A stretch of 64,000 bases of DNA from Terrimesophilobacter sp044464485 (GCA_044464485.1 JBIQLG010000003.1:195374-259373); one strand, 5' to 3'. Positions 17,887 through 26,764 are shown, counted from the first letter of the stretch. Made by a program: numbers and translations. Notes: generated by a model not told the origin, from the sequence alone.

Positions 17887-18084
17887 ACTCCCCCTCTGTA
17901 TTGAGCCTGAGAGTTTCACTAACCTGCGTCAGCTTTCACCGTGGGCGGAACCGCGGGTGCGGTTCGCTCTCCAGAGTGGCCTGAGTTATGCGGTACTGGT
18001 GACCTGAGAGATTGGCAGGGAGGCTTGCTCCTTCGGTGCCGGATAATTGCGCCAAGGTCTGGTCGCATCCGGCTCTCCCGCGTA
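17887..18084 (-). promoter_or_regulatory. Tandem glycine riboswitch upstream of gcvT
   Basis: Read on the minus strand, two glycine aptamers lie in series. The first begins GCGGGAGAGC (about 18083), contains CACCGAAGGAGCAA, and closes with CTCTCAGG at 18003-18010. The second begins CTGGAGAGC, contains CACGGTGAAAGC, and closes with CTCTCAGGC near 17905-17913. These are the conserved junction motifs of the class. The position, about 30 bp above the gcvT start, fits the known glycine-activated control of glycine cleavage genes. Confidence 0.95.
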
Positions 18085-18157
18085 ACGTTGCGGCCCGATA
18101 TTTGGTTGTCGCGCAAGCCTATCAAGCTTGCCCGCGCGAGAGCCATCCCCCCGCCAC

Positions 18158-18163
18158 TAGTAT
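18158..18163 (+). promoter_or_regulatory. -10 hexamer for leaderless ion-channel gene
   Basis: TAGTAT is followed after 6 nt by ATG 18170, and there is no ribosome binding site. This suggests transcription starts at or next to the initiation codon. Confidence 0.5.
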
Positions 18164-18169
18164 TGCGCC

Positions 18170-20059
18170 ATGTCACAACGGAGTACATCGTCAGTGTCAT
18201 GGCGCGACCGGTTCCGATACTGGTTCGACAACGTGATGGCCCGGGGAACTGTCGCCGTGATGGGGCTCCTCGCGCTGGCCACCGTGGCGTTTGTCGTGGT
18301 CATCGCGCTCATCGTCGTGGTGTTCGGATTCTTCCCCAAGGGCGAGCATTCGCTCACCTTCTTCGAGGTGTTGTGGGGCAACCTCATGCGCACTCTCGAC
18401 CCCGGAACAATGGGCGGCGACGAAGGATGGACTTTTCGAGCCGCAATGCTCATTGTCACGATTGGCGGCCTCATCATCGTGGCGAGCCTCATCGGTATCA
18501 TCTCGAGCGGCTTCGACGCAAAGATCGACGAGCTTCGCAAAGGCCGGTCACGCGTGCTCGAATCTGATCACACGTTGATTCTCGGCTGGAGCCAGAAAGT
18601 TCTACCCATCGTGAGTGAACTGTGCATTGCCAACGAGTCGAGGAAGCGGCCGGTGATTGTCATTCTCGCGGACCGCGACAAAGTCGAGATGGAAGACGAA
18701 ATCAGGGCGCAATTGCCGCGCGGCACCCGCACACGGGTCATCGTGCGCCGAGGTGACCCGATGGACCTGGGCGATCTCGAACTCGGCAACCCGCACACGG
18801 CGCGCAGCATCATCCTCCTCGCCCCCGAGGGCAGCGAAGACCCGGACTCGATCGTCATCAAGATGGCGCTCGCGCTCACCAACAACCCGCGGCGCGGGCA
18901 GCGCACGCTCGATGTAGTCGGGGAGCTTCAGGAGGCGCGGAATCTCGAGGCCGCGACCCTTGTCGGGCGGAACGAAGTGAGCTGGATTCTTGCGCGCGAC
19001 CTCATCAGCCGGATCACCGTGCAAACCTGCCGACAGAGAGGACTCAGCGGCGTGTACACCGACCTGCTCGACTTCGCGGGCGACGAAATCTACTTCGCCG
19101 AGGAGCCGAAACTCACCGGTGCGACGTTCTTCGACGCCCAATTGTCGTTTGCGGATTCCTGCGTGATGGGGATCGTCTCGGGAGAGACGGTGCAGCTGAA
19201 CCCCGACCCCGCTACCGTGATCAACGCCGGGGACCGCCTCATCCACCTTGCCGCCGACGACAGCGCCATACGCCTTGCCTCTCCGGGAATTCCGGATGAT
19301 TCGGTCGTGAGCGTCGAGGCGGATGAGGATCAGCGGCCGGAGCGCACTCTCGTGCTCGGTTTCAACTCCGACTTCAGAACCATCATGCGGGAGCTCAACG
19401 AGTATGTCGCGAAGGGCTCCATCACCACCGTCGTCGCCGACATCGACCCGCCGGATTTCCTTCCCCGGGAAAACATGACGGTGAATTTCGTACGGGGAGA
19501 TACGACGAGTCGTGGCGTGCTCGAAGGGCTGGACGTACCCTCGTTCGACCACATCATCGTGCTCGCGTACAAGAACCTGGGCGACAACCAGCGCGCGGAT
19601 GCGAAGACCCTCGTGACTCTCCTGCATCTGCGCGAAATCGGCGACCGCGCCGGTGCGCCGTTGAACATCGTGAGCGAGATGCTCGACGACCGCAATCGGG
19701 AGATCGCCGAAGTCACCAAGGCCGACGATTTCATCGTGAGCGACAAGCTCATCAGCCTCGCGCTCTCGCAGCTTTCCGAGAACCGCCAACTTTCGAGAGT
19801 GTTCGACATCCTGTTCGACAGCGACGGCAGCGAGGTGTACCTCAAACCGGCAGGCCGTTACATCCGCCCGGGCGAATCGGTGGACTTCTATTCCGTGCTG
19901 GAGGCGGCGCGCCGACGGGGTGAAACGGCTATCGGCTACCGGGTCGCCGAGCACGCGTTCGACTCGTCAAAGAGCTACGGTGTGAGGCTTAACCCGCTGA
20001 AAACCGACCGGTTGGCGTTCGCTCCCGCCGACAGAATCATCGTCCTCGCGGAAAGCTAA
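18170..20059 (+). CDS. CASTOR/POLLUX-type putative ion channel with two RCK-like domains
   Basis: A 629-aa membrane protein. Residues 27-54 and 89-112 are membrane helices flanking a re-entrant segment (about 61-84), the two-helix pore layout. The cytoplasmic part has two nucleotide-binding-like regions, starting at about 133 (DHTLILGWSQKVLPIV) and about 386 (ERTLVLGFNSDFRTIM). Both resemble the RCK domains of CASTOR/POLLUX and K+ channel regulators. Plant relatives gate cation flux at the nuclear envelope; bacterial members are little studied, so the ion is unknown. The gene is read divergently from gcvT and is convergent with 20056-20538, overlapping it by 4 bp. Confidence 0.9.
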   Translation: MSQRSTSSVSWRDRFRYWFDNVMARGTVAVMGLLALATVAFVVVIALIVVVFGFFPKGEHSLTFFEVLWGNLMRTLDPGTMGGDEGWTFRAAMLIVTIGGLIIVASLIGIISSGFDAKIDELRKGRSRVLESDHTLILGWSQKVLPIVSELCIANESRKRPVIVILADRDKVEMEDEIRAQLPRGTRTRVIVRRGDPMDLGDLELGNPHTARSIILLAPEGSEDPDSIVIKMALALTNNPRRGQRTLDVVGELQEARNLEAATLVGRNEVSWILARDLISRITVQTCRQRGLSGVYTDLLDFAGDEIYFAEEPKLTGATFFDAQLSFADSCVMGIVSGETVQLNPDPATVINAGDRLIHLAADDSAIRLASPGIPDDSVVSVEADEDQRPERTLVLGFNSDFRTIMRELNEYVAKGSITTVVADIDPPDFLPRENMTVNFVRGDTTSRGVLEGLDVPSFDHIIVLAYKNLGDNQRADAKTLVTLLHLREIGDRAGAPLNIVSEMLDDRNREIAEVTKADDFIVSDKLISLALSQLSENRQLSRVFDILFDSDGSEVYLKPAGRYIRPGESVDFYSVLEAARRRGETAIGYRVAEHAFDSSKSYGVRLNPLKTDRLAFAPADRIIVLAES

Positions 20060-20538
20060 TCGTCCGCGCGCAAAGCCAGCCGGACGAGCGGAAGCTCGAA
20101 GTCGGGGTCGCCACCATGCAGCGTGGTCATGATCGCCTTGAGCTCCTTCCACAGGGCGGGATGTGCTGCCTGATATTCGGCCAGAAACGCCGAGGCCTCT
20201 TCTGATGGGAGCACCTCGGCCACAGCGGGCACCCGGCGTCGGAATCCGATGCTCACGTGGCAATTCGGCTCGACGACGAGGTTCTGGAACCACTGGGCGC
20301 TGCGACCAAGCGCTGAAGCAATCACGACCTCGTGCCTGCTCGGCCGGGTCACCACCTCGAGAACCACGTAGCGCGGTTCCCCCGAATTGCGCCCGACGTG
20401 TTCGACCATCACGAGCCGCCGACCGACCACGAAGCCGAGCCCCGCACGGTAGATCCAAATCGGCGCGCGCATGAGCCGACGACTCCTGAATGCTTTCGCA
20501 ATGAGTGACCCTGCCACGACATTCAGGCTACTCCCCAC
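20056..20538 (-). CDS. Deazaflavin (F420)-dependent nitroreductase family protein
   Basis: A 160-aa protein of the Ddn-like split-barrel family, which uses or binds F420H2 and is largely actinobacterial. Recognisable segments are GRNSGEPRYVVLEVV (residues about 49-63) and a conserved WFQNLVVEPNCHVSIG near 82-97. The family reduces quinones or nitro compounds; the substrate here is unknown. The N-terminus (VVAGSLIAKAFRSRRLMRAPIWIYRAG) may contact the membrane. It is convergent with and overlaps the channel gene by 4 bp, and is divergent from the acyl-CoA dehydrogenase. Confidence 0.88.
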   Translation of the reverse strand: MGSSLNVVAGSLIAKAFRSRRLMRAPIWIYRAGLGFVVGRRLVMVEHVGRNSGEPRYVVLEVVTRPSRHEVVIASALGRSAQWFQNLVVEPNCHVSIGFRRRVPAVAEVLPSEEASAFLAEYQAAHPALWKELKAIMTTLHGGDPDFELPLVRLALRADD

Positions 20539-20607
20539 TTACTTTATGGCGATCGACAAGGAAACCCGCGTCGACCGGCACTGAAATGGTGGTTGCGGAC
20601 AACCACT

Positions 20608-20636
20608 TCGATTCGCACAGAGTGCCCGGGTACGCT
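20608..20636 (+). promoter_or_regulatory. Leaderless promoter of the acyl-CoA dehydrogenase gene
   Basis: TTCGAT (20608-20613), a 17-bp spacer and TACGCT (20631-20636) lie so that GTG 20644 is 7 nt below the -10 box. No Shine-Dalgarno sequence precedes the GTG. Confidence 0.5.
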
Positions 20637-20643
20637 GACGAAC

Positions 20644-22416
20644 GTGAGCGACTACAAAGCACCCATTGCAGACCTGATGTTTTCCCTTGAGCACGTCGTC
20701 GGGTATCCGGACGTCGCGGCGCTGCCCGGATTCGAGCACGCCGACATCGACACGGTGCGCGACATTCTCACCGAGGCCGGCGACTTCATGACGGAAATCG
20801 TTGCGCCCACGAACCGCGAGAGCGACACCGTCGGTGCCCACCGCAACGACGACGGCAGCGTAACGACACCTCCCGGCTTCATCAAGGCGTATAACGCCTA
20901 CGTGGAGGCCGGCTGGGGCGGCGTGCCCCTGCCCGAGGAGTTCGGCGGCGGCGGATTCCCGCGCACCGTCGGACTCATCCTGCAGGAGATGATGCTCTCG
21001 GCCAACATGGCCTTCGCGCTGTGCCCTCTGCTGACCCAGGGCGCGATCGAAGCGCTCCTGAATTATGGAAGCGACGAGCAGAAGAAGACGTTCCTACCCA
21101 AGATGGTGACGGGCGAATGGGCCGGAACCATGAACCTCACCGAGCCGCAGGCCGGGACGGATGTCGGTGCTCTCACGACCCGCGCCGTCAAGAACGATGA
21201 CGGCACCTACGCCATCACGGGTCAGAAGATTTTCATCACGTTCGGCGAGCACGACCTGAGCGAACAGATCGTGCACCTCGTGCTCGCGCGCACGCCAGGG
21301 GCGCCAGAGGGAACAAAGGGCATTTCGTGCTTCATCGTGCCGAAGTTCCTCGTCAACGAGGATGGTTCGCTCGGCGAGCGCAACGCGCTCGAGTGCCTCT
21401 CCATCGAGGAGAAGCTCGGCATCCACGGCTCCCCCACGTGCGTCATGAACTATGACGGCGCCACCGGGTACCTCATCGGCGAAGAGAACAAGGGCATGCG
21501 CATCATGTTCGTCATGATGAACAGCGCGAGGCTCTCCGTCGGAATGCAGGGCGTCTCGGTCGCGGAGCGAGCCTACCAGCAGGCTCTCGCCTACGCGCAG
21601 GAGCGGCGGCAGGGGCTCGCGATCGGCGCCAAGGGCAAGGACTCGGCGATCATCGAGTTCCCGGATGTCCGCCGCATGCTCATGACGCAGAAGGCCTACA
21701 TCGAAGCCGCGCGCCACCTCATGCTGCTCAACTCCGCGCACGTGGATGTCAGCACAAACCACCCGGACGAGAAGGTTCGCGCGCGCGCGAACGAGATCGT
21801 CGGCATCCTGACGCCGATTTGCAAGAGCTTTGGCACGGATCTCGGCAACGAGCTCACCTCTCTCGCGCTGCAGATCCACGGCGGAATGGGCTACATCGAA
21901 GAGACGGGCGTCGCCCAGCACTACCGCGATGTGCGCATTGCCGCAATCTACGAGGGCACGAACGGCGTGCAGGCCGCCGACCTCGTCGGTCGAAAGCTCG
22001 GCGTGCGGCGCGGAGCATCGTTCAACGAGTACATCGCCGAGATCGGGTCGCTCGACAAGGAGCTCGCGAAGGCGGGCAGGGGTTTTGCGAGCATCCGCGC
22101 GAACCTCGCCGACAGCGTCGCCGCGCTCAAGAGGACCACTGGGTGGATGCTGCGGCACGGCCTCGGGGACCCGAACTCGATTCTCGCCGGCTCGTCGCCC
22201 TACCTGCGGATGTGGGGCGTCACGCTCGGCGGCTGGCTGCTCGCGAAGGGCGCGTTGGCCGCCGCGGAGTCGGGCGACAAGAAGCTCGCCGAGGAGAAGC
22301 TTGTTCTCGCACGATTCTACGCCGAGCAATTGCTGCCGCAGGCGGCAGCGCTTCAGGGTGCGGCCACTGCGGGCAAGGATGATTTGTTCGCGCTGGACGC
22401 CGCCGCACTCGCGTAA
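20644..22416 (+). CDS. Acyl-CoA dehydrogenase, long (DmdC-like) type
   Basis: A 590-aa flavoprotein, longer than the usual 380-aa acyl-CoA dehydrogenase. It has an N-terminal extension (YKAPIADLMFSLEHV) and a C-terminal extra domain, like the DmdC/FadE5 group. The core shows MNLTEPQAGTDVG (acyl-CoA and FAD contacts) and LQIHGGMGYIEE near the C-terminus of the catalytic domain. It would oxidise an acyl-CoA in fatty acid or branched substrate degradation; the exact substrate is not readable. I chose GTG 20644 because it begins VSDYKAPI, the conserved N-terminus, directly below a -10 box; a longer frame to 20593 is unlikely. It stands alone. Confidence 0.95.
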   Translation: MSDYKAPIADLMFSLEHVVGYPDVAALPGFEHADIDTVRDILTEAGDFMTEIVAPTNRESDTVGAHRNDDGSVTTPPGFIKAYNAYVEAGWGGVPLPEEFGGGGFPRTVGLILQEMMLSANMAFALCPLLTQGAIEALLNYGSDEQKKTFLPKMVTGEWAGTMNLTEPQAGTDVGALTTRAVKNDDGTYAITGQKIFITFGEHDLSEQIVHLVLARTPGAPEGTKGISCFIVPKFLVNEDGSLGERNALECLSIEEKLGIHGSPTCVMNYDGATGYLIGEENKGMRIMFVMMNSARLSVGMQGVSVAERAYQQALAYAQERRQGLAIGAKGKDSAIIEFPDVRRMLMTQKAYIEAARHLMLLNSAHVDVSTNHPDEKVRARANEIVGILTPICKSFGTDLGNELTSLALQIHGGMGYIEETGVAQHYRDVRIAAIYEGTNGVQAADLVGRKLGVRRGASFNEYIAEIGSLDKELAKAGRGFASIRANLADSVAALKRTTGWMLRHGLGDPNSILAGSSPYLRMWGVTLGGWLLAKGALAAAESGDKKLAEEKLVLARFYAEQLLPQAAALQGAATAGKDDLFALDAAALA

Positions 22417-22449
22417 GTCACTCTTCGGCCGGTTGGCATTGCCGGCCGG

Positions 22450-23007
22450 TCAGGCAGCCGAACTCGTGAACTCGGTGGCAAGCATCGCGTAGACGTATTC
22501 GCTGCCCCACCGTCCGTTGAACATGTCGTTCTCGATGAGGTGGGCTTCGCGGCGCATTCCAAGTCGCTCGGCGACCTTGATCGACGCCGTATTCTCCGTG
22601 TCGATGCGCGCGAAGACGCGGTGGAAGCCGAAGTGCCCGAATCCCAGCTGCAGCAGAGCCCCGGCGGCTTCGGTCACGTAACCCTTGCCCATGGAGTCAG
22701 GATGCAAGCTCCAGCCGATCTCCGCCTGCCTCGCCCTCGCGCTTTCGAGTTTGAACAGGATCTCGCCCGCAAGCTCCCTCGCATCCATCGGCTGGATCGC
22801 GAGCGTGAAAATGTCGGAGTCCTTCTCAAACTCGAGTCTCGCGTACTTCGGCATCCGCTCGATGGCTTCCTCCATCGTCATCGGTTCGCGGTACATGTAT
22901 CGGACCGTCTCCGGCATGCTCCGGTACGAGTGATAGCGCACAGCATCCGCCGGTGTGAAGGGGCGAAGGAGGAGCCGTTCCGTTTCGATGGGGAGCTCGA
23001 GCGTCAT
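22450..23007 (-). CDS. GNAT family N-acetyltransferase (RimJ/RimL-like)
   Basis: A 185-aa acetyltransferase. The N-terminus ETERLLLRPFTPAD is the usual opening of the RimJ/RimL-like group. The acetyl-CoA binding region is HPDSMGKGYVTEA near residues 102-114, followed by FHRVFARIDTENTASIKVAERLGM, the typical final part of the fold. The substrate is unknown. Its ATG overlaps the stop of the upstream DinB-family gene by 4 bp, so the two are coupled. Confidence 0.93.
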   Translation of the reverse strand: MTLELPIETERLLLRPFTPADAVRYHSYRSMPETVRYMYREPMTMEEAIERMPKYARLEFEKDSDIFTLAIQPMDARELAGEILFKLESARARQAEIGWSLHPDSMGKGYVTEAAGALLQLGFGHFGFHRVFARIDTENTASIKVAERLGMRREAHLIENDMFNGRWGSEYVYAMLATEFTSSAA

Positions 23008-23585
23008 TGCGCCGCGTCCTCGGCCGCCCGCTTCAGCGTTGTGACGTAATCAGCCCACCATGCCGAGTCATGTTCGGGGAGGTTGCCGTTGTCGGCGCGC
23101 AACCCCGCGTGCCGATCGATCAGTTCGCGCACGATATCCGCGTGGCCCGCATGACGGGCAGTCTCGTTGATCATGTGCACGAGGATGTGGTGCAAGGTCA
23201 CCTCTCGGGATTCTGGCGACCACCACTGCACGACGCCGGGCGCATCCAGCGGGAGTTCGTCGATGGTCTTATCGGCGTGCGCCCATGATCGGTGGTACAG
23301 CGAGACGATGTCTGCACGGGACTCCTCCGGCGTCGCCCACATGTCGGCGTTATCCGGTGCGTCATCCGCAAACCAGGGCAGTGGTTCGCCGGATGGCCTG
23401 CCGAAGACGTCGCCGAGGTAGCCGATCTCTACGCTCGCGACGTGCTTCACGATGCCGAGGAGGTTGGTCCCGGTGGGCGTCATCGGCCAACGCGCTTCGC
23501 GCTCGCCCACGCCATCCAGCTTCCAGAGCAGTGCCTCTCTGGCCTGTTGAAGGTAGCGTTTGAGAGTTTCTTTTTCCGTCAGCAT
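23004..23585 (-). CDS. DinB / DUF664 family protein
   Basis: A 193-aa four-helix protein of the DinB-like superfamily. Candidate metal-binding histidines are in VKHVASVEIGY (about residue 48) and in the pair of helices LHHILVHMINETARHAGHAD (about 140-160). Members often bind a divalent metal and some act as thiol (including mycothiol) transferases; which applies here is unknown. ATG 23585 has GGAGG 8 nt upstream and gives the conserved start LTEKETLKRYL; the frame is open to 23615 but that start is less likely. Confidence 0.9.
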   Translation of the reverse strand: MLTEKETLKRYLQQAREALLWKLDGVGEREARWPMTPTGTNLLGIVKHVASVEIGYLGDVFGRPSGEPLPWFADDAPDNADMWATPEESRADIVSLYHRSWAHADKTIDELPLDAPGVVQWWSPESREVTLHHILVHMINETARHAGHADIVRELIDRHAGLRADNGNLPEHDSAWWADYVTTLKRAAEDAAQ

Positions 23586-23618
23586 GGCTCGCTCCTCCCG
23601 TTCGGCTCGCGGCAACGC

Positions 23619-23768
23619 TCAAGCGCCGGGTCGCGTTCCATCCACAAATGCTATGAGTTGCGCCGCACCCGCAACAAGGGCAAGAGCGACAAACCACACA
23701 ACAGCCCACGGGTTGACGGTCGTCGACTGCACGGCGCGCATGGCCCCGTTCTCGTCGTGCCGGTTCAC
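23619..23768 (-). CDS. Tiny single-helix membrane ORF
   Basis: A 49-codon frame starting GTG 23768 and ending TGA 23619, read VNRHDENGAMRAVQSTTVNP followed by a clear hydrophobic helix (WAVVWFVALALVAGAAQLIAF). It is in the same reading frame as the ORF at 23781-23960, separated only by that ORF's TGA and four further codons. It may be a separate small membrane protein, or the downstream half of a gene broken by the stop. No ribosome site is evident. Not recognised. Confidence 0.35.
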   Translation of the reverse strand: MNRHDENGAMRAVQSTTVNPWAVVWFVALALVAGAAQLIAFVDGTRPGA

Positions 23769-23780
23769 CGTTCGGCCGGC

Positions 23781-23960
23781 TCACCGCGGACGGATGACAA
23801 TAACGCCGGTTACCGCTGCGAGCATGAACGGTGCGTACAGCCACCGCTCGTAGCCGGTTCGCAACCCGCCCAGATACTCCATCACCTGCCAGACGCCAAA
23901 TATCGTGGCGGCGAATGTGACAACGACGAGCACAGCGCGCATCACGCCCCACGCGGTCAC
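23781..23960 (-). CDS. Tiny membrane ORF, possibly N-terminal half of a broken gene
   Basis: A 59-codon frame (GTG 23960; ATG 23942 is an alternative) with two hydrophobic stretches: RAVLVVVTFAATIFGVWQVM and APFMLAAVTGVIVI. They are joined by a polar loop containing GYERWLYAP. This looks like a real two-helix protein rather than chance. An ATG at 23992 in another frame encodes MTDQNPARAHQ and stops exactly where this frame's GTG begins, so a frameshift may have separated the true N-terminus. Together with 23619-23768 it may be a decayed three-helix gene. Not recognised. Confidence 0.45.
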   Translation of the reverse strand: MTAWGVMRAVLVVVTFAATIFGVWQVMEYLGGLRTGYERWLYAPFMLAAVTGVIVIRPR

Positions 23961-24016
23961 TGGTGCGCCCGCGCGGGGTTCTGATCCGTCATGAATGCAT
24001 GATAACCAGGCGATGG

Positions 24017-26764
24017 TCAGTGCGACTTGCGCCGCAGTATCTGCTGAACACCCACTGCCACTCCGCCGAGCAGCACGAGTCCGCTCGCGAACAGGATCCA
24101 CAACCCGTTCACTTTTGCTCCGGTCGACGCGAGCGTTGACAGGTCGCTCACCGTGTTTCCCGCCGGTCCGGAAGCTGCCGGGTCCTCGTCATGCAGCGCA
24201 AGGGTCACGAGAGCGAACTGAGGACAACCACTCGGCTGCGTGAACGTGAAACTCGCCGAATAGGGTGCCGCCAAAGCGTAACCGGAGTCGGGAACCGCCG
24301 TCACTGTGACAAGGCCGAAATACGGGGCGTTGGTGACCGACTGTGGTGAAGCTCCGTCGAGAAGGGCTGGCCACGTGGCCGAGGGCACGCCAGAAATCGG
24401 TGTACCACCGGGGCCAGCAGCCGTCGCGTTCGCGCTCACGACGTCCCACGTCACATGCTCACCCGTGAGCGTCATCGAGCCCAGCGCGGAACACACATGG
24501 TTCGTGAAGGAGGCAGATGCCGATGTTGCCAGCGCAATGGGCACCGCGTCGAACGTGTACTTCGCGCAACCGAACGTCACATCCGTCAACACCGTGCTGG
24601 AGGCCACAGGGCTCGTGTACAAAACGTCGATGGTATCGACAACGAGATCCGGATTGTGCGACACGTATTCGGCGAGCGATGCAAAACTCGCGTAGCCCAT
24701 TCCTGCGCCGACGCCGAAGTCTGTTTCACTCCACCAGTTGCTCCCGTATCCGGGGGCCTTCTCGAAGGTAATGCTGCCCTGACTGGTGCGAAGGTGAATA
24801 CCGACATACTGGCTCGGTGAGGCGGTGAAGTCGATAGCCGTTCCGACGTGGCCGATCGTCTGACCGAATGCCCGACTGATCGTCGCAGTCGCCCAGCCGC
24901 CGGGAACACTCAGCTTGATGCCGCCGGCAACCCATTCGACGTCACCGGTTGTCGTCCAACCGTTCGGCGCGACGTTCGTGCTCACTCCACCGTCAGCAAC
25001 AGACGTGCACTGTACGGGGGCCGTCGGCGCACAGTCTGGAGCCGGCGCAAAAGTGAAAGTTTGCGAGTATGGAGCCGCCAGCACATAGCCCGGATCTGCG
25101 TGTGCCGTCACCGTGACATCACCGTAATACCGCGGATTTGTCGTACTGTTCTCCGGCAAACTACCCTTATAGAGCGCGGCCCACGTCTTGGGCGAAACGT
25201 TCGTTATCGGAACCCCCGCCGGGCCAAAGCGAGTCTCGTTCTCGGTGGTGATCGTCCACTTCACGTGCTTGCTCGTGAGTGTCATCGACCCGGGGGCGGA
25301 ACACGTGTGCTGCGTAAATGTGGCCACCACGTTCGCAGTGATCGTTACGGGCGGCGCACAATCCGTGTTGACCGTGATCAACCACACGTGGCTGCCCGGG
25401 TCGGGGTAGGTCGACTGGTAGTTCAAGCCCGCCGGAACCAGGTCCCACTCGGTCGCAGCATGCACGTAAACCTTCACCACGGCGCTTCCGCCATACGAGT
25501 CTTCCGGCAGCGTCAGCACCGCGGTGTTGGACCCCGGTCCTTTCTGCACGACAGAACCCAGGTCATTCCCGTTGACCGTAGCCTTCAGCCCGTAATACCA
25601 ATTGGCACCGACGGTCGCGTTGCTGGCGACCCCGAGGGTGAGTTGGCCGCACACTTCGTTGTGCGTAAACGTCACCTGCGGGGCAGGCGGCGGGATGGTG
25701 GCCCACACGATGGTCGGCGTGCAATTCGTTCCCGTCACCGTCACGGTGCGAACTGTGCCGTCGGCGAAAGTGTAGGTCGTCGTGCGATCAGCGGCGTTGT
25801 GAGTCACGTAAAGCCAATGCCACGAGCCCGCGCCATGTGCGTTCTCATAGTTGGTCATGTAGGTGGGCAACGGGCTGCCATCGATCTGGGTCAGGCCGCC
25901 GTTGGACAGCGTCGTGAAGAGAGGAGCTCCACCGTTGCGGTGCTCAAAGTCATAGCCCCAGGTCACTTCCCACATGGGTGGCGACGCAAAGTCGGTTGCT
26001 GCGCACACCGGTGGCGGAGGCGGCGTCACGCAGTCGTTTCCGACTGTGGCACTCGCGCTCACCCCCGTCTGTGCTGAACCATCCATCCATGCGAGTTTGA
26101 TCGTTTCATGGATCGTTTTACCTGCGGCGGGTGCCGCGACCTGCTGAGTAAATGTCTTGCTCGAGTGCGGGTTCGTGCGGGTTGTGGCGTCGCGCGGCAT
26201 GTAGCCGTTCGCGGACCAGGTCACCCACATCAATCGGCTGTAGTTGTTGGTCAGCGTCCAGGTGATCGTCGCGCTGCCATCGGGATTGCAGGTTGCGCCC
26301 GCGGTCAGAGTCCCTGAAGCTGGCACCGGTGCAACGCAATCATTGCCGACGGTGGTTCGCGCAGTCACGCCGGTCTGGGATGCCCCTCCGGTCCATGCAA
26401 GCTTCACCGTTTCATTGAACGACTTGCCTGCAGCGGACGCGGCGATCTCCTGCGTGAACGTCGTGCTTTGCCCCGCCTGCGTGCGAGTTGTCGCATCGCG
26501 GGGAACGTAACCGTGGGCCGACCACGTCACCCACATGAGCCGGTCATAATTGTTGGTGAGCGTCCACGTGACGGTCGCACTTCCATCCGCGTTGCAACTC
26601 GCGGACGCGCTCAAGCTTCCTGTCGCCGTAGCCGGAGGCGCCGTCGCCGTCCTACTGCTATCGCCGGGATCCCCCGCAGCAGCAGCGGAACTCACGCCTG
26701 CGGTGAACAACGCGGCAACGAGCAAAAGCGAACTGCCTATCGCGGCAAATTTTGTGGATTTCAT
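24017..26764 (-). CDS. Sortase-anchored surface protein with duplicated domains
   Basis: A 915-aa secreted protein. Residues 1-31 form a signal peptide (KSTKFAAIGSS, then a hydrophobic core and SAAAAG). Two copies of a domain of about 100 residues follow (A1 about 49-143, A2 about 150-245), sharing DGSAT(V/I)TWTLTNNY and (R/S)LMWVTWSA(H/N)GY. A second repeat pair lies farther on (B1 about 481-578, B2 about 751-847), sharing CSA(P/L)GSMTLT and AAPYS. The C-terminus has LASTG (878-882), a hydrophobic helix and RRKSH: an LAxTG sorting signal of the kind used by actinobacterial class E sortases. Paired cysteines recur in the domains. The ligand is unknown; adhesion or matrix binding is only a guess. 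The start is ATG 26764. Confidence 0.9.
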   Translation of the reverse strand: MKSTKFAAIGSSLLLVAALFTAGVSSAAAAGDPGDSSRTATAPPATATGSLSASASCNADGSATVTWTLTNNYDRLMWVTWSAHGYVPRDATTRTQAGQSTTFTQEIAASAAGKSFNETVKLAWTGGASQTGVTARTTVGNDCVAPVPASGTLTAGATCNPDGSATITWTLTNNYSRLMWVTWSANGYMPRDATTRTNPHSSKTFTQQVAAPAAGKTIHETIKLAWMDGSAQTGVSASATVGNDCVTPPPPPVCAATDFASPPMWEVTWGYDFEHRNGGAPLFTTLSNGGLTQIDGSPLPTYMTNYENAHGAGSWHWLYVTHNAADRTTTYTFADGTVRTVTVTGTNCTPTIVWATIPPPAPQVTFTHNEVCGQLTLGVASNATVGANWYYGLKATVNGNDLGSVVQKGPGSNTAVLTLPEDSYGGSAVVKVYVHAATEWDLVPAGLNYQSTYPDPGSHVWLITVNTDCAPPVTITANVVATFTQHTCSAPGSMTLTSKHVKWTITTENETRFGPAGVPITNVSPKTWAALYKGSLPENSTTNPRYYGDVTVTAHADPGYVLAAPYSQTFTFAPAPDCAPTAPVQCTSVADGGVSTNVAPNGWTTTGDVEWVAGGIKLSVPGGWATATISRAFGQTIGHVGTAIDFTASPSQYVGIHLRTSQGSITFEKAPGYGSNWWSETDFGVGAGMGYASFASLAEYVSHNPDLVVDTIDVLYTSPVASSTVLTDVTFGCAKYTFDAVPIALATSASASFTNHVCSALGSMTLTGEHVTWDVVSANATAAGPGGTPISGVPSATWPALLDGASPQSVTNAPYFGLVTVTAVPDSGYALAAPYSASFTFTQPSGCPQFALVTLALHDEDPAASGPAGNTVSDLSTLASTGAKVNGLWILFASGLVLLGGVAVGVQQILRRKSH

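Noticed and set aside
24848..26077. A 409-codon plus-strand frame
   Set aside because: It is antisense to the surface protein, which has signal peptide, repeats and sorting signal in its own frame; the plus frame is a composition effect of high GC.
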